Below are positions 51,993 through 61,100 of a stretch of DNA of 64,000 nucleotides, piece after piece. A program made the translations under genes and the position numbers. The DNA comes from Caballeronia arationis (lineage in GTDB: Bacteria; Pseudomonadota; Gammaproteobacteria; Burkholderiales; Burkholderiaceae): NCBI RefSeq assembly GCF_001544975.2, contig NZ_FCOG02000020.1:1-64000 (forward strand). The letters are read 5' to 3'. The notes under the pieces are model-generated. The model did no database searches, was not told the origin of the DNA, and was given only the letters and a program-made list of their open reading frames with translations. How positions within the stretch are numbered: position 1 is the first letter of the stretch; every line of letters starts with the position of its first letter.

Positions 51993-53162
51993 TCAGTCTC
52001 CACAGCCGAGCGATGCCATGACCTTGCGCACGCGCACGCTGGCATCTTCAGGGTCGCGCAGGAGGCCCGCCTGATCGGCAAGGCGGAACACGTCCGCGAG
52101 ATAGGCGGGCGGGCGCATCCCATGGTGACCGCCAAGCATGAAGAAGTGGTCCTGGAATCCGTTCAGGTATGCGAGGAACACGACGCCGGTCTTGTAGTAC
52201 TGCGTCGGCGCCCGGAAGATGTGGCGCGACAACGGCACCGTCGGCGTCAGCAGCGTGTGGAAAGCGTCGAGGTCGTCGGCGGCGAGCGCGTCAAGAGCCT
52301 GCGACGCGGCCGGAGCGATCGCATCGAAGATGCCGAGCAACGCGTGCGAATATCCCGCGTCATCGCCCGCAATCAGGTTGGGGTAGTTGAAATCGTCGCC
52401 GGTGTACATCTTTACCGCGGGCGGCAGTTGTCGCCGGAAAGCGATTTCCTTTGCGTCGTCGAGTAGCGATATCTTGATGCCGTCGACGCGATCGACGCTG
52501 TCGCCGATCACATCAAGGCAGACTCGCGCTGCGCTCTCGTAGTCCGGCACGCCCCAGTAGCCGGCGAGTTCAGGGTCGAACATCTCGCCGAGCCAGTGCA
52601 GAATCACTGGCTTGTCGCACATAGCCAGCACTTCGCGATAGACGCGCCGATAGTCGTCCGGCGAGCGAGCCACGCGGGCCAGTGCGCGGCTCGCCATCAG
52701 GATGATGCGGCCGCCGACGCGCTGGACGGCTTCGAGTTGCTCCGCATATGCACGGATCACCTGGTCGCAGCTGGTGATCGAATGCAGTGCAACGTGGTCT
52801 GTGCCGCAGCCTGAAGCGATCAACGCACCGGGGATATCGCGCGTGCCTTCAACCGTGCGGGTGATCAACTCGATCGCGCTGTTCCAGGGCAGACCCATGC
52901 CGCGTTGTGCGGTGTCCATCGCTTCGGCAATGCCGAGCCCTTGCTTGAGCAGATAGCGGCGATATTCGAGCGTGCGCTCCCAGTCGATTGCGGGCGTCCC
53001 GTTCAGCTCGCCCGCGCGCAGCGGATCGGCCACTACGTGGGCGGCCGAGTAGGCGATGCGGTTGAACGCCCGAGCGGGAGTGCGAACGTCGAGCGGCGAG
53101 CCATGCAGGCGATAGCTGTCCATCGTGCCGAGCGCCGTCGGAAGTTTGAGTGTCAGGTTCAT
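51993..53162 (-). CDS. DUF993 dihydrodipicolinate-synthase-like aldolase family protein
   Basis: 389 residues. A TIM-barrel protein with NRIAYSAAHVVADPLRAGEL, IASGCGTDHVALHS, KPVILHWLGEMFDPELAGYW and a likely Schiff-base lysine in VDGIKISLLDD; a second lysine lies in AVKMYTGDDFNYPNL. DUF993 proteins are grouped with dihydrodipicolinate synthase/N-acetylneuraminate lyase aldolases but have no proven reaction known to me. In operons with Gfo/Idh and IolE-like genes they may cleave the keto-acid or keto-sugar product. It lies seven bases from the SDR gene and two from the Dabb gene. Confidence 0.85.
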   Translation of the reverse strand: MNLTLKLPTALGTMDSYRLHGSPLDVRTPARAFNRIAYSAAHVVADPLRAGELNGTPAIDWERTLEYRRYLLKQGLGIAEAMDTAQRGMGLPWNSAIELITRTVEGTRDIPGALIASGCGTDHVALHSITSCDQVIRAYAEQLEAVQRVGGRIILMASRALARVARSPDDYRRVYREVLAMCDKPVILHWLGEMFDPELAGYWGVPDYESAARVCLDVIGDSVDRVDGIKISLLDDAKEIAFRRQLPPAVKMYTGDDFNYPNLIAGDDAGYSHALLGIFDAIAPAASQALDALAADDLDAFHTLLTPTVPLSRHIFRAPTQYYKTGVVFLAYLNGFQDHFFMLGGHHGMRPPAYLADVFRLADQAGLLRDPEDASVRVRKVMASLGCGD

Positions 53163-53169
53163 ATGCGTG

Positions 53170-53949
53170 TCAGTATTTGGTCACGAGGAGGCCGCCGTCG
53201 ACGCGGATGGCTTGTCCAACGCTGTAAGGCAGGCCGCCCGTCGCGAGCGTGCGGACAGTCGTCGCCACTTCCTGAGGGGTGCCCCAGCGCTTGATGGCCG
53301 TGAGGCCTTGCTCCATCTGCACGTCGTAGCGCGCGCGGGAGGGTGCGGTCATCTCTGTCTCGATCAGGCCGGGCTGGACCTCATAGACGCCGACGCCGTG
53401 CTCGGCGAGCCGCAACGAAAAGAGTGTGGTCGCCATCGACAAGCCGGCCTTCGACACGCAGTATTCGCTACGCAAAGGCGAAGCGGCGACCGCGTTCGAC
53501 GACGTGATCGTGATGACGCTCGGGTGAGGCGCGACGCTGGTTCGCGCGCGGGCGAGGAAGTGCTTGGCGAATGCCTGGGTCAGGAAGAACGTGCCGCGCG
53601 TATTGACGGCGATACAGCGGTCGAAGCTCTCGGGCGTCACATCGAGCAGGTCGCCGCGGGACATCACCGATACGCCCGCGTTGTTCACAAGACAATCGAT
53701 TGGGCCGCCGAGACGCTCTTCGATATCGAGCAGCGTGGTCCGATGCGAGTCGATGTCGGCGAGGTCGGACACGACTGCGATCGCATTGACGCCAGTCTGC
53801 TCGACTTCGGCGACGGCCCGGTCGAGTTCATCGGATGCAACTGCATCGGTGAGCGCCACGTCGAACCCGGCGCGGCCGAGTTCGACCGCAATCGCCCGGC
53901 CGATGCCGCGCCGGCTACCAGTGACAAGTGCAACGGGGCGGCCGCTCAT
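53170..53949 (-). CDS. SDR-family oxidoreductase (3-ketoacyl reductase-like)
   Basis: 259 residues. Cofactor motif [36 protein letters not shown], catalytic Ser in [17 protein letters not shown] with Tyr and Lys, and [13 protein letters not shown] at the end. The start ATG overlaps the acyl-CoA dehydrogenase stop by four bases. It may oxidise or reduce a hydroxy- or keto-acyl intermediate or a cyclitol hydroxyl; the pathway step is not fixed by sequence. Confidence 0.92.
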   Translation of the reverse strand: MSGRPVALVTGSRRGIGRAIAVELGRAGFDVALTDAVASDELDRAVAEVEQTGVNAIAVVSDLADIDSHRTTLLDIEERLGGPIDCLVNNAGVSVMSRGDLLDVTPESFDRCIAVNTRGTFFLTQAFAKHFLARARTSVAPHPSVITITSSNAVAASPLRSEYCVSKAGLSMATTLFSLRLAEHGVGVYEVQPGLIETEMTAPSRARYDVQMEQGLTAIKRWGTPQEVATTVRTLATGGLPYSVGQAIRVDGGLLVTKY

Positions 53950-55091
53950 AACGACGCTCCATTGGCGATGAGCTCGCGGGCGATGATCGTGCGCTGGATC
54001 TGATTCGTGCCTTCATAGATCTGCGTGATCTTCGCATCGCGATAGAGCCGCTCGACTTCATAGCCGCGAATGTAGCCACTGCCGCCGAAAATCTGCACGG
54101 CATTGGCGCTGTGCTTGACCGCCGTGTCGCCGGCGAAGCACTTCGCCATCGAGCACGCAATGCTCGCGCGGTCGCCGGCTTCGAGACGTTCGGCCGCGTC
54201 GCGCACCAGCAGGCGCGCGGCCTGAATGTCCTTCGCCATGTCCGCGAGCATCCACTGGACTCCTTGAAATTCGGCGATGTGAGCGCCGAACTGCTTGCGC
54301 GTCTGTGCATACTCCAGCGCCGCTTCGAGACCTGCCTGCGCGATGCCGACGGCCAGCGCCGCGATGCCCACGCGGCCCTTGTCGAGCACGCTCATCATGA
54401 TGTGAAAGCCGCGGCCTTCCTTTCCGAGCAGGGCGTCGTGCGGGAGCTTCACGCGATCGAAATGCAGTTCGCCAACCTGCGATGCACGCTGGCCCATCTT
54501 GTGTTCCTTCGGGCCCTTGGATACGCCCGCCGAATGACAATCGACGATGAATATGCTCATGCCGCGCTTGCCCGCCGACGGGTCGGTGCGCGCGAGCACG
54601 AAGGCCAGGTCCGCGACCGGTGCGTTATGGATCCAGAGCTTGGCGCCGCTGAGCTCCCAGCCGTCAACGGTGCGCGTAGCAGTGGTGCGAATGCCGGATA
54701 CGTCGGTGCCCGCGTCCGATTCGGTGATGCAGTAAGCCGGCCGCAGTTCGGCGCGCAACAACGGCTCCATGTACTTCGCGCGCTGGTCGTCGCTGCCGTG
54801 CACGCTTAGCAGCGTGCCGACCAGTTCGAGCAGGCCGCACTGGTCCGCGACCGACGCGTAACCACGCGACAACTCTTCCATCACGAGCGCGTACGCGGTG
54901 ACGTCGAGCCCGGCACCGCCGAACGCCTCCGGCACCGTGATGCCGAACAGGCCGAGTTCGCCCATCTGCTTGTAAATCTCCGCTGGAAAGCGCTCCTCGC
55001 GATCGAGCGCTTCGGCCACGGGCCGGATCACCGCATGCGCAAAACGGCGCGTTGTGTCGCGGATTTGCTCGTGCGTTTCCGAGAGTTTCAT
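53946..55091 (-). CDS. Acyl-CoA dehydrogenase
   Basis: 381 residues from the ATG at 55091, with AGGAGA upstream; the longer frame adds no family sequence. The FAD domain motifs are [19 protein letters not shown] and [37 protein letters not shown] and [20 protein letters not shown] carry the family C-terminal signature, with the glutamate of IYEGT at the usual catalytic-base position. It introduces a 2,3 double bond into an acyl-CoA and passes electrons to ETF. First gene of the minus-strand operon and divergent from the CoA-transferase, which would make its substrate. Confidence 0.93.
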   Translation of the reverse strand: MKLSETHEQIRDTTRRFAHAVIRPVAEALDREERFPAEIYKQMGELGLFGITVPEAFGGAGLDVTAYALVMEELSRGYASVADQCGLLELVGTLLSVHGSDDQRAKYMEPLLRAELRPAYCITESDAGTDVSGIRTTATRTVDGWELSGAKLWIHNAPVADLAFVLARTDPSAGKRGMSIFIVDCHSAGVSKGPKEHKMGQRASQVGELHFDRVKLPHDALLGKEGRGFHIMMSVLDKGRVGIAALAVGIAQAGLEAALEYAQTRKQFGAHIAEFQGVQWMLADMAKDIQAARLLVRDAAERLEAGDRASIACSMAKCFAGDTAVKHSANAVQIFGGSGYIRGYEVERLYRDAKITQIYEGTNQIQRTIIARELIANGASL

Positions 55092-55214
55092 GCTGTCTCC
55101 TGTGTAATCGTCATACCTGATTTTTCCGGTACAACGCGCCGGCTCAGGTAAACCCGAGCGCCGCGTAATACCCCTTGAATTCAGAGGTTTCGTGTGCCAA
55201 CATTCGCAACAAGT

Positions 55215-55230
55215 AACCATCTGGTGGGTT
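55215..55230. promoter_or_regulatory. TetR-type operator candidate, copy 1
   Basis: AACCATCTGGTGGGTT: AACC and GGTT arms around 8 bases, in the divergent gap between acyl-CoA dehydrogenase and CoA-transferase. The same 16-base pattern with AACCA...TGGT stands in front of the tetR gene at 57626-57641. Confidence 0.6.
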
Positions 55231-55292
55231 ATTTAAGACCAACGAATGGCCGCTGTCAACGGGTTTTGCGGCCGATCTGAACGGAGGGTGCA

Positions 55293-56837
55293 GTGAACAA
55301 GTGGAAGGCGGCTGCTGATGCGGTCGAGCAGATATTCGACGGCGCGACGATCGCGCTTGCAGGTTCCGGAGGCGGTCTGCTCGAAGCGGACGCGTTGCTC
55401 GCGCAGCTTGAGCAGCGCTTTCTCGCAACCGGACATCCGCGCGACCTGACGCTCGTGCATGCGCTGGGAATCGGCGACGGAAAGGGCAGTGGACTGGGGC
55501 GCTTTGCACACCCGGGCATGGTCAGGCGCGTGATCGGCGGACACTGGAGCTGGGCACCCGCGATGCAGAAGCTGGCCAGCGAAAACGCCTTCGAGGCATA
55601 TAGCTTTCCGGCTGGCGCGATCTCCACGCTGCTGCGCGAAATCGGCGCCGGCCGGCCTGGTCTTGTCACGCACGTCGGCCTGCGCACCTTCGTCGATCCG
55701 CGCATCGATGGCGGAAAGATAAACGAGCGTGCGACCGAGGATCTGGTCGAACTGATCGAACTGGATGGGAAGGAATACCTTCGCTACAAGCCGTTCCAGG
55801 TGGATTTCGCGATCTTGCGTGGCTCGTCGGCGGATGAAAGCGGCAACGTCACGCTGCGCCGCGAGCCAGCCGATCTCGACGTCTACGCCGCAGCGCTCGC
55901 GGCCCATAACTGCGGCGGCCACGTGTTCGTCCAGGTGAAAGAGCGCGAGCCGGCGGGATACGTGCCGGCGCGGCTCGTGCGCATACCCGGCATCCTGGTC
56001 GACACGCTGGTCGAGACACCGGAGCAGGTGCAATGCGTCGTGTCCGACTACGATCCGGCGTTGAGCGGCGAAGCGCTATGCGCAATCGGCGATGGCTTCT
56101 ACGAAGTGCCGACGGGCATTCGCCGCATCATCGCGTCGCGGGCCGCGCACGAGTTGCATGCCGGACAGTCGGCGAATTTCGGCTTTGGGATTCCGGGCGG
56201 CATTCCGGCCTTGCTGGCGGAACAGGGGCGGGTCGGCACGTTCTGGGGATCGGTCGAGCAGGGCATCCACAACGGCGCGATGCTCGATGGCCCGATGTTC
56301 GGCACAGCGCGCAATGCGGAGGCGATCCTGCCGAGCGTCGACCAGTTCGACTTCTACAGCGGCGGAGGCGTCGATGTCACGTTTCTCGGCATGGGCGAGA
56401 TGGATGGCGAAGGCAACATCAACGTGTCGAAGCTCGGCGCGACGGTGGTCGGCCCTGGCGGCTTCATCGACATCACCCAGGGCGCACGCAAGATCGTGTT
56501 TTGCGGGAGTTTCGAAGCGAAGGGGCTGGAGGTCGAACAAGTGGGGACGCGCCTGAACATCGTGTCGTCAGGGAGCGTGCCGAAGCTCGTCGAACGCGTG
56601 CAGCACATCACGTTCAGCGGCGAGCAGGCGCGCCTCAGCAAGCAGGAAGTGCTGTATGTGACGGAGCGCGCAGTGTTTCGTCTCGATGCGGACGGCGTGC
56701 GCCTGATCGAAGTTGCGGAAGGCATCGATGTCGAGCGCGATGTACTGGCGCGCATGGCATTTCGCCCGCTCGTAGATGAAACATTGCTCACGCGGACGAA
56801 GCAGGGCGCGTGCGCGACGCGGGAAAAGGCAGCATGA
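55293..56837 (+). CDS. Fused-subunit class I acyl-CoA:carboxylate CoA-transferase
   Basis: 514 residues from a GTG at 55293 with GGAGG five bases upstream. An N-terminal alpha half (GSGGGLLEADALLAQLEQRF, HALGIGDGKGSGLGRFAHPG) and a C-terminal beta half (NFGFGIPGGIPALLAEQGRV) make the propionate-CoA-transferase layout. Glu310 in LLAEQGRVG is the catalytic residue that forms the glutamyl-CoA thioester. VTFLGMGEMDGEGNINVSKL is also typical. It activates a carboxylate with CoA from acetyl- or succinyl-CoA, probably for the acyl-CoA dehydrogenase encoded opposite. Confidence 0.92.
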   Translation: MNKWKAAADAVEQIFDGATIALAGSGGGLLEADALLAQLEQRFLATGHPRDLTLVHALGIGDGKGSGLGRFAHPGMVRRVIGGHWSWAPAMQKLASENAFEAYSFPAGAISTLLREIGAGRPGLVTHVGLRTFVDPRIDGGKINERATEDLVELIELDGKEYLRYKPFQVDFAILRGSSADESGNVTLRREPADLDVYAAALAAHNCGGHVFVQVKEREPAGYVPARLVRIPGILVDTLVETPEQVQCVVSDYDPALSGEALCAIGDGFYEVPTGIRRIIASRAAHELHAGQSANFGFGIPGGIPALLAEQGRVGTFWGSVEQGIHNGAMLDGPMFGTARNAEAILPSVDQFDFYSGGGVDVTFLGMGEMDGEGNINVSKLGATVVGPGGFIDITQGARKIVFCGSFEAKGLEVEQVGTRLNIVSSGSVPKLVERVQHITFSGEQARLSKQEVLYVTERAVFRLDADGVRLIEVAEGIDVERDVLARMAFRPLVDETLLTRTKQGACATREKAA

Positions 56838-56881
56838 CGCCCCGGCGCGTGGATTGTTGCGCCTCCCGCGCGCCCGGGCTG

Positions 56882-57565
56882 TCAGGGGCGCACGAGTCGC
56901 AGGATGGTCTCGACATTGAACTCAAGACGGTTTTTCAGGGCCGCCTTGTCCATGAAGTCGATGTCGAAGATCACGCCGCTCGTGAAACGGTTCGTCAGGT
57001 AGTAGTAGCCGATGGCGGCCATCGTGATGTGCAGTTGCCGTGCATCGACGCCGCTCCTAAATGCACCTGCTTCGACGCCGCGATCGAGTATGCGCTGCAG
57101 CATCGAGATGAAGCCGTGATGCAGTTCCTTAAACCGCTGGGACTTCTTGACGTGACGCGCCTTATGAAGGTTCTCGCTGTTCACGAGCGTCATGAACTCG
57201 GGGTTGCGGAGGTAGTAGTTCCAGGTATGCGTGGTGAGCGCGACGAGTGCGTCTTCGGGCGACAGATGGTCGAGGTCGAGCTTCAGTTCGGCGGAGCGGA
57301 TATCGGCGTAGGCATCTTCGAGCACGGCGACAAAGAGTCCCTCCTTGCTGCCGAAGTAGTGATAGATCATCCGCTTGTTGGCTTTGGCGCGCGTGGCGAT
57401 TGCTTCGACACGGGCACCGGCGAGCCCCAGCTTGGCGAACTCTTTCTTCGCGGCTTCGAGGATGCGGGCCCGCGTGACCTCCGGATCCCGCTGCCTGGGC
57501 TGGCGCTCGACAACTGCTTCAGCAGGCTTTGATGCGCGTCTTGGGGGTGTGGTTGCAAGAGTCAT
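56882..57565 (-). CDS. TetR-family transcriptional regulator
   Basis: 227 residues from the ATG at 57565; the frame is open 22 codons further upstream but would start within the operator. HTH (about 30-75): RARILEAAKKEFAKLGLAGA and RAKANKRMIYHYFGSKEGLF. The C-terminal ligand domain (LDLDHLSPEDALVALTTHTW, LHITMAAIGYYYLTNRFTSG) belongs to the RutR/YcdC-like class. It is convergent with the CoA-transferase and divergent from the aldehyde dehydrogenase. With matching palindromes in front of both, it most likely represses both transcripts until an acyl-CoA or acid appears. Confidence 0.92.
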   Translation of the reverse strand: MTLATTPPRRASKPAEAVVERQPRQRDPEVTRARILEAAKKEFAKLGLAGARVEAIATRAKANKRMIYHYFGSKEGLFVAVLEDAYADIRSAELKLDLDHLSPEDALVALTTHTWNYYLRNPEFMTLVNSENLHKARHVKKSQRFKELHHGFISMLQRILDRGVEAGAFRSGVDARQLHITMAAIGYYYLTNRFTSGVIFDIDFMDKAALKNRLEFNVETILRLVRP

Positions 57566-57625
57566 GTGGTTGTCGAAAGAAGAAGTCGGAGGACGCAACC
57601 GGCTGATGCCGTGTCGCTGACTATA

Positions 57626-57641
57626 AACCAAAATGGTGGTT
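57626..57641. promoter_or_regulatory. TetR-type operator candidate, copy 2
   Basis: AACCAAAATGGTGGTT, arms AACCA and TGGTT, between tetR and the aldehyde dehydrogenase gene. A related half-site (GTAACCGGATGGTGCA) follows at about 57650-57665. Confidence 0.65.
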
Positions 57642-57756
57642 GCTAGGAAGTAACCGGATGGTGCAGAATGATTCCGGACAACGCGGGGCGGCGTCGCTGT
57701 CCTGAAGAGACGGCGGATTTTGAGCGTCGTCGTAAAAGGCTTAATTGGAGGCAGGA

Positions 57757-59262
57757 ATGACGGATTTGAGCGAACTGGCAGCCGCGCTGCACCTACCCAC
57801 CGAGCCGGTGCGCGCGCCCATGTTCATCGACGGCAAGGACTTCGCTGGCGCAAGCGACTGGGTGACGCGCAAGAGCCCCGGCCACGGCATGCCGGTGACC
57901 GCCACGTTGCGGGCATCGAAGGGCGACCTGGACCTCGCGGTCGCAGCCGCGCGGCGCGCGTTCGATGACGGCCGCTGGTCGGGGCTGCCGGGCGAGCAAC
58001 GCGCGGCGGTGCTGCTCAAGGTGGCCCAGTTGATCCGCGACAACGTCGAGACGCTGGCGTATCTCGAGACGCTCGAAAGCGGCAAGCCCATCGGCCAGTC
58101 GCGCGGCGAAGTCACCGCGGCGGCAGGCATCTGGGAATACGCGGCGGGGCTCGCCCGCGTGGTGCACGGCGACTCGCATGACACGCTCGGCCCGGACATG
58201 TTCGGACTGGTCGTGCGGCAGCCGGTCGGCGTGGTCGGCATCGTCACGCCGTGGAATTTTCCGTTCTTCATTCTTTCGGAGCGCCTGCCGTTCGCTCTGA
58301 CGGCGGGATGTACGGTGGTCGTCAAGCCCGCGGAACTGACGTCGACCACGACGCTCAGGCTTGCCGCGCTGCTCACCGAAGCGGGCCTGCCCGATGGCGT
58401 GGTCAACGTGGTGACGGGACTCGGCTCGGTGGTCGGCCAGGCACTCGCGGAACACATGGACGTCGACATGATCTCGTTCACCGGTTCGACGCCGGTGGGG
58501 CGTTCGGTGCTCGCTGCCGCTGGCGGCAACATGAAAAAGGTCGGACTCGAACTGGGCGGCAAGAATCCTCAGATCGTTTTCGCCGACGCCGATCTCGACG
58601 ACGCAGCCGATGCCATTGCGTTCGGGATCGCCTTCAACGCGGGCCAGTGCTGCGTGTCGGGCAGCCGGCTCGTCGTGCACCGGTCGGTCGAACAGGAGCT
58701 CGTCGAGCGCGTGCAGGCGGTGCTGGCAAAGGTGCGCGTCGGCGACCCGCTCGATGCGTCCAACCACGTCGGCGCCATTGTGGAGGCGCGTCAGTTCGAC
58801 AAGATTCGCGGCTTCATCGACGCTGGTACGCGCGACGGTGCGCAACTCGTCTGCGGCGGCACCGCCAGCAGCGAAGGCGAGCGCTTCTTCATCCAGCCGA
58901 CGGTGTTTCGCAACGTGCAGCCCGGCAGCGCACTCGCGCAGGAAGAGATTTTCGGGCCGGTGCTCGCGGTCACGACGTTCGACACCTTCGAGCAGGCGAT
59001 CCAGCTGGCGAACGGCGTGCCGTACGGGCTCGCCGCGAGCATCTGGACCCGCGATCTGCAAGGCGCGTTCAAGAGCCTGCGCGACGTTCAGGCCGGACGC
59101 ATCTGGGTGAATTGCACGATCACTGGCGGCCCTGAACTGCCCATCGGCGGTGTCAAGCAATCGGGGATCGGTCGCGAGACGGGGCGCTATGGCGTCGAGG
59201 AATACACGGAACTCAAGTCGGTGCACGTCCAGCTCGGCAACCGGCCGCGCTGGATTGCGTAA
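57757..59262 (+). CDS. Aldehyde dehydrogenase (NAD(P)+)
   Basis: 501 residues from the ATG at 57757; a TTG four codons earlier would swallow the GGAGG ribosome site. Motifs: VTPWNFPF with Asn167, cofactor Lys190 in VVVKPAELT, FTGSTPVG (241-248), general base Glu265 in LELGGKNPQI and catalytic Cys299 in FNAGQCCVSGSR. It oxidises an aldehyde to an acid with NAD(P)+. Followed by a GMC oxidoreductase that could make the aldehyde from an alcohol. Resembles betaine- and gamma-guanidinobutyraldehyde-type enzymes in length; substrate unknown. Confidence 0.93.
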   Translation: MTDLSELAAALHLPTEPVRAPMFIDGKDFAGASDWVTRKSPGHGMPVTATLRASKGDLDLAVAAARRAFDDGRWSGLPGEQRAAVLLKVAQLIRDNVETLAYLETLESGKPIGQSRGEVTAAAGIWEYAAGLARVVHGDSHDTLGPDMFGLVVRQPVGVVGIVTPWNFPFFILSERLPFALTAGCTVVVKPAELTSTTTLRLAALLTEAGLPDGVVNVVTGLGSVVGQALAEHMDVDMISFTGSTPVGRSVLAAAGGNMKKVGLELGGKNPQIVFADADLDDAADAIAFGIAFNAGQCCVSGSRLVVHRSVEQELVERVQAVLAKVRVGDPLDASNHVGAIVEARQFDKIRGFIDAGTRDGAQLVCGGTASSEGERFFIQPTVFRNVQPGSALAQEEIFGPVLAVTTFDTFEQAIQLANGVPYGLAASIWTRDLQGAFKSLRDVQAGRIWVNCTITGGPELPIGGVKQSGIGRETGRYGVEEYTELKSVHVQLGNRPRWIA

Positions 59263-59323
59263 GAACAATTTATCAACATAGCGGTCGTGAAGAACCGCAT
59301 GGAACACAGAATCGGAGACAGCA

Positions 59324-60997
59324 ATGTATGACTATGTGATCGTGGGCGGCGGCCCGGCGGGCTGCGCGCTGGCAGCGCGTCTCACCGAAGATGCCGGCAA
59401 CCGTGTGCTGTTGCTCGAGGCCGGTCCCGCCGACACCGACCCCTACATCCATATGCCGGTCGGCTTCTTCAAGATGACGGGCGGCCCGTTGACCTGGGGC
59501 TATCGCACGGCGGCGGCAGCGGAAACGCAACGCAGGCAGATTCCGTTTGCGCAGGCACGCGTGCTCGGCGGCGGCGGCTCGATCAATGCGATGGTCTACA
59601 CCCGCGGCCAGCCCGCCGACTACGATGGCTGGGAACGCGACGGCTGTGCCGGCTGGGGCTTTCGCGATGGCGTGCTCCCCTATCTGCGGCGCATGGAGGA
59701 CAACGAGCGCCTGTGCAATGAGTATCACGGCGTCGGCGGCCCGCTCGGCGTATCCGATCTCATCAGCGTCAATGAACTCACGAAGGCTTTCGTGCTGGCC
59801 GGCCAGGAAGCGGGCTTGCCGTACAACAGCGATTTCAACGGCGCGCACCAAGAGGGCGTCGGGGTTTATCAGGTGACCCAGCGCGGCGGCCGTCGTTGCA
59901 GCGCGGCGGTCGGCTACCTCAAGCAGGCCCGCTCGCGCAACAACCTGACCGTGAAGACGAATTGCCTCGTGTCGCGCATCGTGATCGAGAACGGTCGCGC
60001 GGTGGGCGTCGAATATGCCGATCAGCAGTCGCGCGCGAACGTGGTCATTGCACGGGCCGAACGCGAAGTCATCGTGACGGCGGGCGCGATCGGCTCGCCC
60101 AAGCTGCTGATGCTCTCCGGCATCGGTCGCGCAGCCGATCTCGAACGCGTGGGCGTCAAGCCGCTGCATGCGCTCGACGGCGTGGGCGCGAACCTGCAGG
60201 ATCACTTCGACATCGACATCGTGTACGAACTCAACGGCCCCTATAGCCTCGACAAGTATGCGAAGAAGCACATGATGCTGCTCGCCGGCCTCGAATACAA
60301 AATCTTCAACAAGGGGCCGGTGACGTCGAACATCGCTGAGGGTGGAGCGTTCTGGTATTCCAGTAGTGATGTGCCGACGCCCGACCTGCAGTTTCACTTC
60401 CTGCCGGGCGCCGGGGTGGAAGCGGGCGTGCCTCCAGTGCCTTCCGGCTCGGGCTGCACGCTCAACTCGTACTTCCTGCGTCCGAAGAGCCGTGGCAGCG
60501 TCACGCTCAACAGCGCCGACCCCGCGGACGCACCGGTCATCGATCCCGCCTACATTCGCGATCCGTACGACCTGAAGGTGGCCGTCGAGGGCATTCGTCA
60601 GAGTCGCGAAATCATGAGCCAGCATGCGCTCTCCAGGTACATCAAGAGCGAGCACTTTCCCGGAGGCGCCGTGCGCACGCACGCGCAATACGAGGAGTAC
60701 GCGAAGCAGTACGGGCGCACCGGCTATCACCCGGTCGGCACCTGCAAGATGGGTGTGGACGAGATGTCCGTGGTCGATCCGCAATTGCGCGTGCATGGCA
60801 TCGAAGGGTTGCGGGTTGCAGATTCGTCGGTGATGCCGCGCATCGTCAGCTCCAACACCAATGCGCCCACGCTGATGATCGCGGAGAAAGCCTCGGACCT
60901 GATTCGCGGGCGAGCGGGGGCGCAGGCGCCTGTGGCCGGTCAGCTGGCCGGTTACGCCGGCCGGCCGATGCGAGACGCGCCAGCGACGGTGGCGTAA
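59324..60997 (+). CDS. GMC-family FAD-dependent alcohol dehydrogenase
   Basis: 557 residues. ADP-binding motif DYVIVGGGPAGCALAARLTE, GMC signature 1 around ARVLGGGGSINAMVYTRGQP, and GMC signature 2 in GAIGSPKLLMLSGIG. The catalytic histidine sits in GYHPVGTCKMG and the closing asparagine in IVSSNTNAPTLMIAEKASD. Relatives include choline and other alcohol dehydrogenases and sugar or polyol dehydrogenases. GGAGACA precedes the ATG. 61 bases after the aldehyde dehydrogenase, so alcohol to aldehyde to acid is the likely sequence. Confidence 0.92.
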   Translation: MYDYVIVGGGPAGCALAARLTEDAGNRVLLLEAGPADTDPYIHMPVGFFKMTGGPLTWGYRTAAAAETQRRQIPFAQARVLGGGGSINAMVYTRGQPADYDGWERDGCAGWGFRDGVLPYLRRMEDNERLCNEYHGVGGPLGVSDLISVNELTKAFVLAGQEAGLPYNSDFNGAHQEGVGVYQVTQRGGRRCSAAVGYLKQARSRNNLTVKTNCLVSRIVIENGRAVGVEYADQQSRANVVIARAEREVIVTAGAIGSPKLLMLSGIGRAADLERVGVKPLHALDGVGANLQDHFDIDIVYELNGPYSLDKYAKKHMMLLAGLEYKIFNKGPVTSNIAEGGAFWYSSSDVPTPDLQFHFLPGAGVEAGVPPVPSGSGCTLNSYFLRPKSRGSVTLNSADPADAPVIDPAYIRDPYDLKVAVEGIRQSREIMSQHALSRYIKSEHFPGGAVRTHAQYEEYAKQYGRTGYHPVGTCKMGVDEMSVVDPQLRVHGIEGLRVADSSVMPRIVSSNTNAPTLMIAEKASDLIRGRAGAQAPVAGQLAGYAGRPMRDAPATVA

Positions 60998-61100
60998 CAA
61001 GAAGAGATCCGTCAGGGTCCGGTAGTCCAGCACTCTGTTCAGCAAGTAAATATCCGTATATTTATTCGTCTTACTAGCGATTCATTCGGAGGAGACAACC

